Positions 36,395-45,461 of a stretch of DNA of 64,000 nt are shown here, piece after piece. Position 1 is the stretch's first letter; every line of letters begins with the position of its first letter. Below the pieces are notes generated by a model. The model was not told the DNA's origin. It saw only the letters and a program-made list of their open reading frames with translations, and did not search any database. Made by a program: the position numbers and the translations under genes. The stretch is from Crenobacter caeni (GTDB taxonomy: Bacteria > Pseudomonadota > Gammaproteobacteria > Burkholderiales > Chromobacteriaceae), in assembly GCF_010435965.1 (NCBI RefSeq), contig NZ_JAAGAA010000004.1:1-64000 (forward strand), in the 5' to 3' direction.

Positions 36395-38371
36395 ATGCTC
36401 AAACGTCTCAGTGTCGGCAGCAAGCTTGTCTTGCTGTTGTTGCCTCCCCTGTTGATCGCGCTGGGATTGTCGGGCTGGCTGCTTGCCAAGCGCTACGAGG
36501 CGATGCAGGGCTACCAGTCGGCGCAGGCGCTGGTTTCTGTGTCGCAGGTGGCGAGCAACCTGATGCACACCCTGCAGGCTGAACGGGGGCTGACTAACGG
36601 CTATCTGGCAAGCCAGGCGCCGCTGTCCGGCGCGTTGAAGGAGGCGAGGGCGAAGAGCGATGAGGTGCGCGACGCGTTCGATCAGCATGTGGCCACCGTC
36701 GGGGACGCGGCGCTGCGCGCCGAGGCCGACGCGGTCAAGGCCAAGGTGGCCGCCCTCGCCGGCGCGCGTGCGCAGGTCGACGGCCGCCAGGTCGATGCGA
36801 AGGCTGCGTTCGCCGCCTATTCGCAGGCGGTGGCGGACTTGCTGGAGCTGGTGCGCAAGACCGTCGGTGTCAGCAGCGACGCCGCGCTGATGCAGCGTGG
36901 CCTGGTGCTCGTCAACCTGCTCGAGCTCAAGGAAAGCGCGGGCAAGGAGCGCGGCTTTATCAACGGCCCGTTGGCCGCCGGCGTGCTGATGGCGGACCAG
37001 CAACTGCAGGCCAGGGCGTTCGCTGCCCAGCAGGATGCGTATTTCGGTGCGATGCTCAAGCTGGCCGACCCGGTTACATCTGGGCGGCTGGAGGCTTTTG
37101 CCAAGGCGCCCGAAAACCTGGCGCTGCTCGAGGAGCGAGCGCTGGTGCTGGCCCTGCTGCCCGGCGAGCCGATTTCGATGCCGGCCGAGGTTTGGTTCAA
37201 GAAGGCATCGGCCAGGCTGGGCTTGCTAAAGGCGGAGCAGGACGCTCAGCTTGCCTCGCTGGCCGTCTACGTGGACGAGGCGCTTGAACGCTCTCGCGAG
37301 CTGTTCTGGCTGAACATCGGCTTGAGCGTCGTGGTGGCGCTGGCCATCTGCCTGTTCGCGTGGAGGGTGTGGCTGAACATCGAGCGACCCTTGCTCAAGC
37401 TCGAACGCCTGATGGTGCAGATGAGCGCCGACTTCGACCTGACCCGCCGCGCGCAGATCGACGGTAGCGACGAGCTCGCCCGCATGGGCCGCGCGTTCGA
37501 TTGCCTCGCCGAGTCGTTTGGCACCACGCTGCGCGCGGTGATGAACCAGAGCCAGACGCTGCAACAGGCGGCCGAGGCACTCAAGGGGGTCTCGCAGCGG
37601 GCGGCGCACGCGGCCGAGTTGCAGCGCGACTCGGCGGGCCAGATCGCCGCGGCGGTCGAGGAAATGTCGGAGGGCATCGCGCAGGTCAGCGAGAACGCAC
37701 AGTGCGCGCTGGCGGACGCCGGCCACATGCGCGAGAGCGTCGAATCCGACCGCGGCCGCATGCAGCGAACCAGCGACGCGATCCGCACCACCGCTGACTC
37801 GCTCGAGTCGACTGCCGAGGTGGTGCAGACGCTGACCGAGCGCTCGCAGGAAATCAACCGCATCATCACCGCGATCCGCGAGATCGCCGACCAGACCAAC
37901 CTGCTCGCGCTGAACGCCGCGATCGAGGCGGCGCGCGCGGGCGAAGCCGGCCGCGGCTTCGCGGTGGTCGCCGACGAAGTGAGGAAGCTCGCCGAGCGCA
38001 CCGGCCGCGAGACGGTCGAGATCACCCGCCTGGTCGGTGCGATCGGCGAGGGCACGCAGACGGCGAGCGAACGGATGGTCGACGCACGCCAGTCGATGCG
38101 TGAGGGCACTGTGTTGGTCGACGAGAGTGCGGCAGGCCTTGAAGAGATCCGCCTTAACGTCGCGGACTCCGCGCAAAAGAGCGCCGAGACGGCGGAGGCG
38201 ATGCGCCAGCAGTCGGCGGCGAGCACCGAGGTCGCGGTCAATATCAGCAAGATCGCTTCGCTGGCCGAGGACAACGCGGCCATCGTGCAGGAGGCGGCCG
38301 TGCTTTCCGGGCGGCTGACCGACGCTTCGCGTGCCCTCTCCGAGGAGGTCAGCCACTTCCGGGTGGCCTAG
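36395..38371 (+). CDS. Methyl-accepting chemotaxis protein with nitrate/nitrite-sensing domain
   Basis: 658 residues: membrane helix 1 (about 12-30), a periplasmic four-helix NIT domain (about 45-295, with [23 protein letters not shown] and [16 protein letters not shown]), helix 2 (304-325), HAMP, then the signalling domain with [20 protein letters not shown] near the tip. NIT domains sense nitrate or nitrite in known receptors. The start is uncertain; the ATG at 36395 ([10 protein letters not shown]) fits a receptor N-terminus, and an ATG at 36329 is possible. It signals to CheA/CheW encoded elsewhere. Confidence 0.9.
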   Translation: MLKRLSVGSKLVLLLLPPLLIALGLSGWLLAKRYEAMQGYQSAQALVSVSQVASNLMHTLQAERGLTNGYLASQAPLSGALKEARAKSDEVRDAFDQHVATVGDAALRAEADAVKAKVAALAGARAQVDGRQVDAKAAFAAYSQAVADLLELVRKTVGVSSDAALMQRGLVLVNLLELKESAGKERGFINGPLAAGVLMADQQLQARAFAAQQDAYFGAMLKLADPVTSGRLEAFAKAPENLALLEERALVLALLPGEPISMPAEVWFKKASARLGLLKAEQDAQLASLAVYVDEALERSRELFWLNIGLSVVVALAICLFAWRVWLNIERPLLKLERLMVQMSADFDLTRRAQIDGSDELARMGRAFDCLAESFGTTLRAVMNQSQTLQQAAEALKGVSQRAAHAAELQRDSAGQIAAAVEEMSEGIAQVSENAQCALADAGHMRESVESDRGRMQRTSDAIRTTADSLESTAEVVQTLTERSQEINRIITAIREIADQTNLLALNAAIEAARAGEAGRGFAVVADEVRKLAERTGRETVEITRLVGAIGEGTQTASERMVDARQSMREGTVLVDESAAGLEEIRLNVADSAQKSAETAEAMRQQSAASTEVAVNISKIASLAEDNAAIVQEAAVLSGRLTDASRALSEEVSHFRVA

Positions 38372-38425
38372 TACGCTTCCGTCCCTTGGCGTATTGCCGG
38401 GGCGGAGGTCCTCGTGGACAATCGG

Positions 38426-38452
38426 GCGGCCTTCACGCGAAGGCCGCTTTTT
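38426..38452 (+). terminator. Terminator after the chemoreceptor gene
   Basis: A perfect 9-bp stem (38426-38434 with 38439-38447), an ACGC loop, then TTTTTC. It ends just before moeB. Confidence 0.88.
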
Positions 38453-38469
38453 CTTATGGGACCGACCGC

Positions 38470-39234
38470 ATGAACGACAATCAGCTGCTGCGCTACAGCC
38501 GCCACCTGCTCCTGAAAGAGGTCGACCTGGCCGGCCAGGAGCGCCTTGCGCGCGCGCGCGTGCTGGTGGTCGGCTGCGGGGGGCTGGGCGCCGCCGCGAT
38601 TCCTTATCTCGCCGCGGCCGGGGTGGGGGAGTTGTGGCTTGCCGACGACGACGCGGTCGAGCTCTCCAACCTGCAGCGGCAGGTCGCGTACGGTGAGGTC
38701 GACCTTGGCAGGCCCAAGGTCGACGCCGCGGCCGACGCGGTGCACCGCATCGACCCGGCCGTGAACGTGCGTACCTTCGCCGAGCGGCTGCACGAGGCGC
38801 GGCTGGCGGCGCTCGCGCGGGAAGTCGACGTGCTGCTCGACTGCTCGGACAACTACCCGACGCGCCAGGCGGTCAACCGCGCGGCGCTGGCCGCCGGCCG
38901 GCCGCTGGTGGTCGGCGCGGCGGTGCGCTTTGACGGGCAATTGCTGGTAGTCGACCCGCGCCGGGCGGGCACGCCCTGCTACCACTGCCTGTTCGGCGGG
39001 AGCGAGGCGAGCGACGGTGCTTGCGCGACCTTTGGCGTGTTCTCGCCGCTGGTCGGCGTGATCGGCGCACAGCAGGCACTCGAGGCGCTGAAGCTCATCA
39101 TCGGCATCGGCGAGGCGCCCATCGGGCGGCTGATCAGCTACGACGCGCTGTCCGGCGCGTGGCGCGAGCTTGGTTTCGGGCGCGACCCCGAGTGCACGAG
39201 TTGCGCGCCTTACGCGAGGATGGACCAGCCGTAA
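38470..39234 (+). CDS. moeB: Molybdopterin-synthase adenylyltransferase (MoeB/ThiF family)
   Basis: 254-residue E1-like enzyme that adenylates the C-terminal Gly of MoaD. Seen are RYSRHLLLKEVDLAGQERL, the ATP loop VVGCGGLGAAAIPYL (near 32-46), SNLQRQV and DCSDNYPTRQAVN. Two CxxC pairs (CYHC and CTSC) bind zinc. It lies just before the other molybdenum-cofactor genes, whose MoaD (40563-40811) is its likely partner. Its last 25 bases overlap the convergent TauE/SafE gene. Confidence 0.9.
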   Translation: MNDNQLLRYSRHLLLKEVDLAGQERLARARVLVVGCGGLGAAAIPYLAAAGVGELWLADDDAVELSNLQRQVAYGEVDLGRPKVDAAADAVHRIDPAVNVRTFAERLHEARLAALAREVDVLLDCSDNYPTRQAVNRAALAAGRPLVVGAAVRFDGQLLVVDPRRAGTPCYHCLFGGSEASDGACATFGVFSPLVGVIGAQQALEALKLIIGIGEAPIGRLISYDALSGAWRELGFGRDPECTSCAPYARMDQP

Positions 39235-39971
39235 CGGGCGATCTCGACCACCAGCACGCCGATGAACAGCAGGCGGATCAGGTGGCTGTCGCCTTTCTCC
39301 GCCAGCTTGAGGCCGACGAAGGAGCCGGCGATCGAGCACGCGCCCATCAGCAACGCGACCTCGTACAGGCATTGGCCGTGGGCGAGGAACCACAGCATCG
39401 CCGCCGCGTTACAGGTGTTGACGAAAAGCTGCGCGTTGCCGACCGCACGCGCGAACGCCATGCCGCGCGCGCGCACCAGCGCGAGCGTGGTGAAACTGAT
39501 CGCCGCAGGGCCGAACATGCCCTGGTAGAGGCCGAGCAGCGCGCCGCCGGCGGCGCCGGCGACCGGTGCCGCGCGGTCGGGCACGGCAGGGGCAGACTCC
39601 GTTTCGCCCAATTGCTTGTGGGTGAGGATGTAGCCGGCGATCAGCACCAGCACCACCAGCAGCACCGGCTTGAACCAGGCTTCGTTGATCTTGCCGATCA
39701 GCGACGCGCCGAACACCGAGGCGGCGACGCCGACGACAAGCGCGGGCAGCAGCAGCGGCCACTCGATGCGGGTGGTTTGCAGGTAGCGGCGCACGTTGTT
39801 GGCGCCGCTCAAGGCGAAGATCAGCTTGTTGGTGCCGAGAATGAACGGTAGCGGGCTGCCGGGGAAGGCGTTCAGCAGCGCCGGCAACTGGACGAGCCCC
39901 GCGCCGCCGACCGTCGCGCCGGCGACGCCACCGATAAAGGCGACCGCTGCGAGGTAGAAGTATTCGGTCAT
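39210..39971 (-). CDS. TauE/SafE-family membrane exporter
   Basis: 253 residues with about eight hydrophobic segments; GGVAGATVGGAGLVQLPALL near the N-terminus and GLYQGMFGPAAISFTTLALV at mid-protein mark the TSUP (TauE/SafE) family of anion exporters for sulfite, sulfoacetate and related compounds. The ATG at 39971 follows ACAGG very closely. It is inserted on the opposite strand inside the molybdenum-cofactor cluster. A link with sulfite made by molybdoenzymes is only a guess. Confidence 0.87.
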   Translation of the reverse strand: MTEYFYLAAVAFIGGVAGATVGGAGLVQLPALLNAFPGSPLPFILGTNKLIFALSGANNVRRYLQTTRIEWPLLLPALVVGVAASVFGASLIGKINEAWFKPVLLVVLVLIAGYILTHKQLGETESAPAVPDRAAPVAGAAGGALLGLYQGMFGPAAISFTTLALVRARGMAFARAVGNAQLFVNTCNAAAMLWFLAHGQCLYEVALLMGACSIAGSFVGLKLAEKGDSHLIRLLFIGVLVVEIARYGWSILA

Positions 39972-39987
39972 CCTGTAAAATGGGTGC

Positions 39988-39998
39988 GGACAATGTCC
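39988..39998. promoter_or_regulatory. GGACAATGTCC palindrome between TauE/SafE gene and mobB
   Basis: An exact 11-base palindrome is near the middle of the 73-base divergent gap. It could be an operator for one or both directions. I do not recognise the motif. Confidence 0.3.
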
Positions 39999-40044
39999 AA
40001 AGTATAGGTGGCCGGCGCGAGCCTGCCGCCAAAGTGGAGGGGAT

Positions 40045-40566
40045 ATGCCCAAGGTGCTGGGGGTGGCCGGTTTTTCCGGCTGCGGCAAGACGACGCTGAT
40101 CGAGGCCTTGCTGCCTGGCCTGGCTGCGCGCGGCCTGACGGTGTCGGTCATCAAGCACAGCCACCATGTGCTCGAAATCGACGTGCCGGGCAAGGACAGC
40201 GACCGCCACCGCAGGGCAGGTGCCAGCCAGGTGCTGCTGCTGGGCGACGCGCGCTACGCGCTGACGGCAGAGCTTGCCGCGCCGCTCGATCTTACCGCGC
40301 AGCTCGCGCTGCTCTCGCCGTGCGACCTGGTGCTGCTTGAGGGGCAGAAGTGGGCCGACGTCGACAAGGTCGAGGTGTGGCGCCCCGCGCTGGGCAAGCC
40401 GCGGCTGGCCGCTTCGCGCGTGATCGCGCTGGCCAGTGACACGGCAAGCGGGTTCGACGCGGGCGATCTGCCATTGCTGGACCTGAACGACATTCCTGCC
40501 ATCACCGAATTCATCGCCGCCTGGCTTGCGCGCCAGCGCGGCCACGACAAGGAAACCGCCGCATGA
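40045..40566 (+). CDS. mobB: Molybdopterin-guanine dinucleotide biosynthesis protein B
   Basis: 173-residue GTP-binding protein assisting MobA. The P-loop [10 protein letters not shown] lies at residues 9-18, followed by VSVIKHSHH and [10 protein letters not shown], as in MobB. GTGGAGGGGAT precedes the ATG. It is first in the six-gene run mobB-moaD-moaE-mobA-moeA-mog, and overlaps moaD by ATGA. Confidence 0.93.
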   Translation: MPKVLGVAGFSGCGKTTLIEALLPGLAARGLTVSVIKHSHHVLEIDVPGKDSDRHRRAGASQVLLLGDARYALTAELAAPLDLTAQLALLSPCDLVLLEGQKWADVDKVEVWRPALGKPRLAASRVIALASDTASGFDAGDLPLLDLNDIPAITEFIAAWLARQRGHDKETAA

Positions 40567-40811
40567 TCCGCATTCTTTATTTCGGCTTTTTGCGCGAGGC
40601 GCTTGGCCGCGACAGCGAGACGCTCGCCTGGGACGGCGGCGACAGCGACGCGCTGCTCGCCTTGCTGCGCGAGCGCGGCGACAACTGGGCCGCCGCGCTC
40701 GCGCCGGACAAGGTGTTCCGCGTCGTCGTCGACCGCGAGGTGCGCCGCGGCGTGGTGGCCATCCCGGACGGGGCCGAGGTCGGCATCCTGCCGCCGGTGA
40801 CCGGGGGCTGA
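40563..40811 (+). CDS. moaD: Molybdopterin synthase small subunit
   Basis: 82-residue ubiquitin-fold sulfur carrier ending in the required Gly-Gly (PPVTGG). MoeB adenylates this Gly, and the thiocarboxylate delivers sulfur to precursor Z in complex with MoaE. ATGA overlap with mobB and a 4-base gap to moaE show co-expression. Confidence 0.93.
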   Translation: MIRILYFGFLREALGRDSETLAWDGGDSDALLALLRERGDNWAAALAPDKVFRVVVDREVRRGVVAIPDGAEVGILPPVTGG

Positions 40812-40815
40812 CGCG

Positions 40816-41283
40816 ATGTGGTTAGACATCACCGTACGCGAGGCGCCGTTCGTCGTTGCCTTTGAAGAAGAACGCCTGCTCGCCGAAGCGGGCGACGCCG
40901 GCGCCGTGGTCACCTTCCAGGGGCGGGTGCGCGGGCACGATGGCGAATTGCCGCTGGCCGCGCTGCACCTCGAACACTACCCCGGCGTCACCGAAGACGA
41001 GATCGCGCGCATCGCCCGCGACGCTCAAACGCGCTGGCCGCTCACTGCCTGCCGCGTGCTGCACCGGGTCGGCCGCCTCGCGGTCGGCGAGGGCATCGTG
41101 CTCTTGATGGTCGCCAGCCGCCACCGCGCCGCCGCGTTTGCCGCCGCCGAGTACCTGATGGACTACCTGAAGACCGAGGCGCCGTTCTGGAAGCGCGAGG
41201 AATTCGTCGACGGCAGCTGCCGCTGGGTCGACGCGAAAACGAGCGACGACGAGGCTGCCCGCCGCTGGGAGGCGGACGCTTGA
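40816..41283 (+). CDS. moaE: Molybdopterin synthase large subunit
   Basis: 155-residue catalytic subunit of molybdopterin synthase. Family features include GAVVTFQGRVRGHD near the N-terminus, LHLEHYPGV, HRVGRLAVGE and the C-terminal KTEAPFWKRE with the active-site lysines. Its stop overlaps the TTG start of mobA. Confidence 0.95.
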   Translation: MWLDITVREAPFVVAFEEERLLAEAGDAGAVVTFQGRVRGHDGELPLAALHLEHYPGVTEDEIARIARDAQTRWPLTACRVLHRVGRLAVGEGIVLLMVASRHRAAAFAAAEYLMDYLKTEAPFWKREEFVDGSCRWVDAKTSDDEAARRWEADA

Positions 41284-41873
41284 TCGCCGGGCTGATCCTT
41301 GCCGGCGGCGAGGGCTCGCGCATGGGCGGCGCCGACAAGGGCGCGTGCCAGCTCGCGGGTGAGCCGCTCGCCTGCCATGTCGCGCGCCGCTTCGCGCCGC
41401 AGGTGGACGCCTTGTGGGTGAGCGCCAACCGCGGCGAGGCGCTGTACCGCACGCTGGGCGAGGTGGTGCCCGACCTTGCCGCGTACACCTCGATGGGGCC
41501 GCTCGCCGGCATCGCAAGTTGTGCTCAGAGACTGCCCGCCGGCGCGCTGCTCGCCGTGGCGCCGTGCGACACGCCGTGTTTGCCTGACGACCTTGTCGCG
41601 CGGCTCGCGGCCGGTCTTGCCGCGCAGCCGGCAGCAGGCGCTGCCTACGCGGTGGCGCCGGCCGGCCCCCACTACGCGCTGCTGCTCGCGCGCGAGCGCG
41701 CACTGGCCGCCTTGCCCGTCTACCTTGCGCGCGGCGGGCGCGCAATCCGCCACTGGCTCGCCACCGTTCACGCGATTGCCGTGCCGTTCGACGACGACGC
41801 GGCGTTTGCCAACGCCAACGACGCGGCGGCGCTTGCCGCGCTCGCCGCGCGGCTTGATGCCGCCAAACCCTGA
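41280..41873 (+). CDS. mobA: Molybdenum cofactor guanylyltransferase
   Basis: 197-residue enzyme attaching GMP to molybdopterin to give the bis-MGD precursor. The nucleotide loop LAGGEGSRMGGADKG is at residues 6-20, and APCDTPCLP near 97-105 is the metal region. The start is a TTG overlapping the moaE stop (TTGA); no ATG would keep the nucleotide loop. GGGAGG upstream serves as ribosome binding site. Confidence 0.92.
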   Translation: MIAGLILAGGEGSRMGGADKGACQLAGEPLACHVARRFAPQVDALWVSANRGEALYRTLGEVVPDLAAYTSMGPLAGIASCAQRLPAGALLAVAPCDTPCLPDDLVARLAAGLAAQPAAGAAYAVAPAGPHYALLLARERALAALPVYLARGGRAIRHWLATVHAIAVPFDDDAAFANANDAAALAALAARLDAAKP

Positions 41874-41882
41874 AAGACCGAC

Positions 41883-43085
41883 ATGCTCGACTACCATGAC
41901 GCGCTTGCGACGCTGCTCGCAGGCCTGACGCCTCCCGCAGATGACGAGACGCTGCCACTGTCCGCCGCCGCAAACCGGACGCTCGCGCGCGCGCTGCCGG
42001 CGCGCTTTGACACCCCGTCGTTCGACAACAGCGCGATGGACGGCTACGCGCTGTGCGACCCATCCGGTACCTGCACGACCTTTGGCGTGACCGTGCGTGT
42101 CGCCGCAGGCGACAACGCGGCGGGCGTTGCCCTGCAGCCGGGCGAGGCTGCGCGCATCTTCACGGGCGCGCCGTTGCCGGCGGGGGCGACGGCGGTGGTG
42201 GCGCAGGAAGACACCCGCCGCGACGGGGACAGGCTGCAGCTGGAGCGCCCCGCGCGCGCCGGCGCGCACATCCGCCGCCGCGCCGAGGAATACGCGGCGG
42301 GCGGCGCGCTGCTGGAAGCCGGCGCGAGGCTCACGCCGGCGGCGGTCGCGCTGGCGGCAAGCCAAGGCTACGCGGCCGTGCCGGTGAAGCCCAGGTTAAA
42401 GGTGACGGTGTTCTCCAGCGGCAACGAACTGGTCGAACCGGGCGCGGTGCCGCAGCCCGGGCAGATCTTCGACGCCAACCGCTACCAGCTTGTCGCCTGG
42501 CTCGCCGGCTTCGATGTGGATGTGCGCGACGGCGGCATCCTGCCCGATGACGCCGCGCATACCCGCGCCGCGCTCGCCGAGGCGTCGCTAGCAAACGACG
42601 TGATCCTGACCTCGGGCGGGGTGTCGGTCGGCGAGGAAGACCATGTGCGCGCCGCGCTCGAATCCATCGGCACGCTCACCGCGTGGAAGCTCGCGATCAA
42701 GCCGGGCAAGCCCTTCGCGTGGGGGCAGGCCGGCCGTGCGCGGGTGTTCATGCTGCCGGGCAACCCGGTGGCGACCTTCGTCACCTTCTTCCTGCTGGTC
42801 GTGCCGGCGCTGCGCGCATTGTCGGGGCAAGCGGATGCCATGCCGCGCGCGCTGCCGGTACGTGCCGCGTTTGTAAAAAACAAGGTCGAGCCGCGCCGCG
42901 AGTTCCTGCGCGCGCGATTGCGGGCGGAGGATGGCGCACTATTGGCGGACCTCATGGCCGGGCAGGGTTCGGCCATGCTCTCGGCGTGCGCCGGCGCCGA
43001 CGCGCTGGTCGAGATTCCGCCCGCGACGACCGTCGCCGAGGGAGACCTGCTTAACGCCTACCTGATCAACGGAGCCTTCCAGTGA
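41883..43085 (+). CDS. moeA: Molybdopterin molybdotransferase
   Basis: 400-residue enzyme inserting molybdate into adenylated molybdopterin. Seen are FDNSAMDGYAL (about 46-56), FTGAPLPAGA, the FSSGNELV motif, ILTSGGVSVGEEDHV and LPGNPVATFV, all MoeA hallmarks. It starts 10 bases after mobA and overlaps mog. Confidence 0.95.
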   Translation: MLDYHDALATLLAGLTPPADDETLPLSAAANRTLARALPARFDTPSFDNSAMDGYALCDPSGTCTTFGVTVRVAAGDNAAGVALQPGEAARIFTGAPLPAGATAVVAQEDTRRDGDRLQLERPARAGAHIRRRAEEYAAGGALLEAGARLTPAAVALAASQGYAAVPVKPRLKVTVFSSGNELVEPGAVPQPGQIFDANRYQLVAWLAGFDVDVRDGGILPDDAAHTRAALAEASLANDVILTSGGVSVGEEDHVRAALESIGTLTAWKLAIKPGKPFAWGQAGRARVFMLPGNPVATFVTFFLLVVPALRALSGQADAMPRALPVRAAFVKNKVEPRREFLRARLRAEDGALLADLMAGQGSAMLSACAGADALVEIPPATTVAEGDLLNAYLINGAFQ

Positions 43086-43663
43086 AAGAAACCAACAACA
43101 GCGTGCGCATCGGCCTGGTGTCGGTCAGCGACCGCGCGAGCAGCGGCGTGTACGTCGACGAGGGCCTGCCCGCGCTGCGCGAGTGGCTAGCGGCGGCGAT
43201 TGTCGAGCCGACCGAATTTGTCGAGGCGCTGATCCCCGACGAGCAGCCGCTGATCGAGGCGACGCTCAAGCGGCTGGTCGACGAGGAGGGCTGCGCGCTG
43301 GTGCTGACCACCGGCGGCACCGGCCCCGCGCCGCGCGACGTGACCCCCGACGCGACGCTCGCCGTCGCCGACCGCGAAATGCCGGGCTTCGGCGAGCAGA
43401 TGCGCCAGGTCTCGCTCTACTACGTGCCCACGGCGATCCTGTCGCGCCAGGTCGGCGTGATCCGCGGACAGAGCCTGATCCTCAACCTGCCGGGACGCCC
43501 AAAGTCCATCCGCGAGACGCTGGAAGGCGTGCGCGGCGAGGACGGGGAAGTGCGGGTGCACGGCGTGTTCTCGGCCGTGCCGTACTGCGTCGAGCTGATC
43601 GGCGGGCCGGTGTTCGACACCCGCCCTGAAGTGGTGCGCGCGTTCCGCCCGAAGAAGAAGTGA
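43082..43663 (+). CDS. mog: Molybdopterin adenylyltransferase
   Basis: 193-residue enzyme that adenylates molybdopterin before MoeA acts. VLTTGGTGPAPRDVTPDAT (near 75-93) and NLPGRPKSIRETL are family motifs. The start is a GTG overlapping the moeA stop (GTGA). It ends the cofactor run and converges with the next gene after three bases, with no visible terminator. moaA and moaC are not in this window. Confidence 0.94.
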   Translation: MKETNNSVRIGLVSVSDRASSGVYVDEGLPALREWLAAAIVEPTEFVEALIPDEQPLIEATLKRLVDEEGCALVLTTGGTGPAPRDVTPDATLAVADREMPGFGEQMRQVSLYYVPTAILSRQVGVIRGQSLILNLPGRPKSIRETLEGVRGEDGEVRVHGVFSAVPYCVELIGGPVFDTRPEVVRAFRPKKK

Positions 43664-43666
43664 GGC

Positions 43667-43915
43667 TCAGGCGCCGAGCATGGCGGCGTCGACCGTGAAG
43701 TCGTTGCCGTGCCGGCGCACGAGCCGAGTCAGTGCCGGGCCGAGCTCTGCCCAGTGCGCCGCCAGCGCGGCGGCCGGGTCGGCGAGCGCCGACTGCCCCA
43801 GACGCAGCGCCAGCGCCTGCGGGTCGATATGGAAGAAGGCCGGGTAGCCGTCGAGGCGGCCGTTGACCAGCAACAAACGGCTGCGGTCGATACGCGCGGC
43901 GAGCAATACCAGCAT
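43667..43915 (-). CDS. Small hypothetical protein, 82 aa
   Basis: 82-residue soluble protein, MLVLLAARIDRSRLLLVNGR at the start and a C-terminus rich in Ala/Leu/His. The ATG at 43915 has GGAG 8 bases upstream; the longer frame overlaps the ICMT-like gene and is unlikely. No family is recognised. It lies 56 bases downstream of the methyltransferase gene on the same strand. Confidence 0.55.
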   Translation of the reverse strand: MLVLLAARIDRSRLLLVNGRLDGYPAFFHIDPQALALRLGQSALADPAAALAAHWAELGPALTRLVRRHGNDFTVDAAMLGA

Positions 43916-43971
43916 GGTCAGGCTCCGCTCAAAAGGCGCGAGTGTGCGCGAGCCGACGGGCGCTGGCAAGC

Positions 43972-44460
43972 CTACAGCCAGCGCCTCACCTTGCGGCAAT
44001 ACACCGCGTACGCGTCGCCGAAACGTGAAATCAAAGCCGCTTCCTCGACGCGGATCTGGAAGCGGTTCATCCACCACACGAATAGCGGCACCGGCAGCCA
44101 CGCGGCCCAGTTGCCGAGCTTGAGCGCCCACGCGACCAGCAGCAGCAGGTCGGCGAGATACATCGGGTTGCGGCTAAAACGGTACAGTCCGCTCGTCACC
44201 AGCGTGTTCGCCTTCTTCGGGTGGCGCGGGTCGATGGTGGTGCCCGCGTGCAAAAAGCCCAGCACGGCGACGCCGATGATCAGCACGGCGACGACCGCGA
44301 CGGCGCGTGCGGCGCCGTGCGCGCCGGGCAGGGTGTAGGCGAGCGCGGGCAGCCACTCGGCGGCGCCGTACATCAGCGTGCCGGCGGCCACCACGAGGAC
44401 GGGGGGCGGAAGTTTCAGCTCGAGCAGCATGCGTGTCGGATAGCGGGTCGGGCCGACCAT
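43972..44460 (-). CDS. Isoprenylcysteine carboxyl methyltransferase-like membrane protein
   Basis: 162 residues with about four membrane segments. The C-terminal part, LVTSGLYRFSRNPMYLADLLLL and then EEAALISRFGDAYAVYCRKV, is the signature of the ICMT/PEMT SAM-dependent membrane methyltransferases. The bacterial substrates are mostly unknown. I prefer the ATG at 44460, which has AAGG upstream; 44430 is the alternative. Confidence 0.85.
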   Translation of the reverse strand: MVGPTRYPTRMLLELKLPPPVLVVAAGTLMYGAAEWLPALAYTLPGAHGAARAVAVVAVLIIGVAVLGFLHAGTTIDPRHPKKANTLVTSGLYRFSRNPMYLADLLLLVAWALKLGNWAAWLPVPLFVWWMNRFQIRVEEAALISRFGDAYAVYCRKVRRWL

Positions 44461-44486
44461 GCTGCCTTCAAGTGCAGGAGGAAGCA

Positions 44487-45062
44487 ATGTCTACCGCTTT
44501 TGTCGGCCTCGATTACATCGTCGACGTGATGGGCGAGGGCGGCCATCCGGCGCGCTGCCAGGCCGAGGCCGCGCGGCGCGAGGTGGTCCGCCACGCCAAC
44601 CAGGCCGCCGCTTTTTGCCGCGCGCGCGGCTGGCCGGTGATCTGGGTGAGGGTCGGTTTCTCGCCGGGCTACCCCGAGTGGCCGGCCGCATCGCCCTTGT
44701 TCGGCGGCGCGCGCGACGCCGGCGCCTTCTTGCTCGGCGCGCCCGGCACCGCCTTTGTGCCGGAGCTTGCCGTGCAGGCGGGCGACGTGGTGCTCGCCAA
44801 GCCCAGGGTCAGCGGCTTTTACGGCACCGCGCTCGAGGCGGTGCTGCGCGCGCGCGGCGTTACCCGGCTGATTGTCTCCGGGGTGAGCACCAGCCTTGCG
44901 GTGTCGTCGACGGTGCGCGACGCGCACGACCGCGACTACGCGGTGTACCTGCTGGAAGACGCGTGCGCGGCGGCGAGCGAGGCCGAGCACTCGGCGGGGC
45001 TGCTGCCGCTGCCCGCGATCGCCCGCATCATCCGCTGCGGCACGCTCGCGTCGTTGGCCTGA
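44487..45062 (+). CDS. Isochorismatase-fold hydrolase lacking the catalytic Cys
   Basis: 191-residue protein of the cysteine-hydrolase/isochorismatase fold. Asp9 (GLDY) and Lys105 (LAKPRVSGFYGT) of the usual triad are present, but the usual Cys position in GVSTNxCVxST is Ala138 (GVSTSLAVSST). It therefore cannot work as a standard amidase; like true isochorismatases it might use acid catalysis, or it may be inactive. AGGAGG precedes the ATG. The following cupin gene is on the same strand. Confidence 0.85.
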   Translation: MSTAFVGLDYIVDVMGEGGHPARCQAEAARREVVRHANQAAAFCRARGWPVIWVRVGFSPGYPEWPAASPLFGGARDAGAFLLGAPGTAFVPELAVQAGDVVLAKPRVSGFYGTALEAVLRARGVTRLIVSGVSTSLAVSSTVRDAHDRDYAVYLLEDACAAASEAEHSAGLLPLPAIARIIRCGTLASLA

Positions 45063-45101
45063 GCAGGTACAATGCGCGCGTCACCCACCGGAGCCTTGCC
45101 C

Positions 45102-45461
45102 ATGCACGCTGCCATCGTCCGCGTCGAACCCGTCCACGCACCCGCCATCGACTACCCGCGCGAGGACAGGTTGGTAGAGGGGCGGCCGCGCCGCCAGACC
45201 TGGACGGCCTGCGAGACGCAGGGCGTCGCCTGCGGCATCTGGTCGTGCGAGGCGGGCGCGTGGAAGATCCGCTTCGCCGACAACCGCCAGGAATTCTTCT
45301 GCGTGATCAGCGGGCGGGTGGTGCTGACCGACGAGGCGGGCCGCGCCGAGGTGTTCGGCGCGGGCGAGGCGGGGGTGATCCCGCCGGGCTTTGTCGGCGA
45401 GTTCCGCGTGCTCGAGCCGGTGTCCAAGTACTTCGTGGTCGCCGACGCGAAGCCGGACTAA
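45102..45461 (+). CDS. Cupin-domain protein
   Basis: 119-residue small beta-barrel protein. QEFFCVISGRVVLTD and AGVIPPGFVGEFRVLEPVSK match the cupin group of (S)-ureidoglycine-aminohydrolase-like proteins (DUF861 type). CGGAG lies upstream of the ATG at 45102. It follows the isochorismatase-fold gene by 39 bases, perhaps as an operon. Its 3' end overlaps the convergent gene by four bases. The substrate is unknown. Confidence 0.8.
   Translation: MHAAIVRVEPVHAPAIDYPREDRLVEGRPRRQTWTACETQGVACGIWSCEAGAWKIRFADNRQEFFCVISGRVVLTDEAGRAEVFGAGEAGVIPPGFVGEFRVLEPVSKYFVVADAKPD

Noticed and set aside
41163-42365. 400-codon minus-strand ORF opposite mobA and moeA
   Set aside because: Shadow of the molybdenum-cofactor genes, which carry full family motifs on the plus strand.
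45068-45073. TACAAT as a cupin-gene promoter
   Set aside because: No acceptable -35 hexamer at a usable distance; the gene may be read from the upstream isochorismatase-fold gene.
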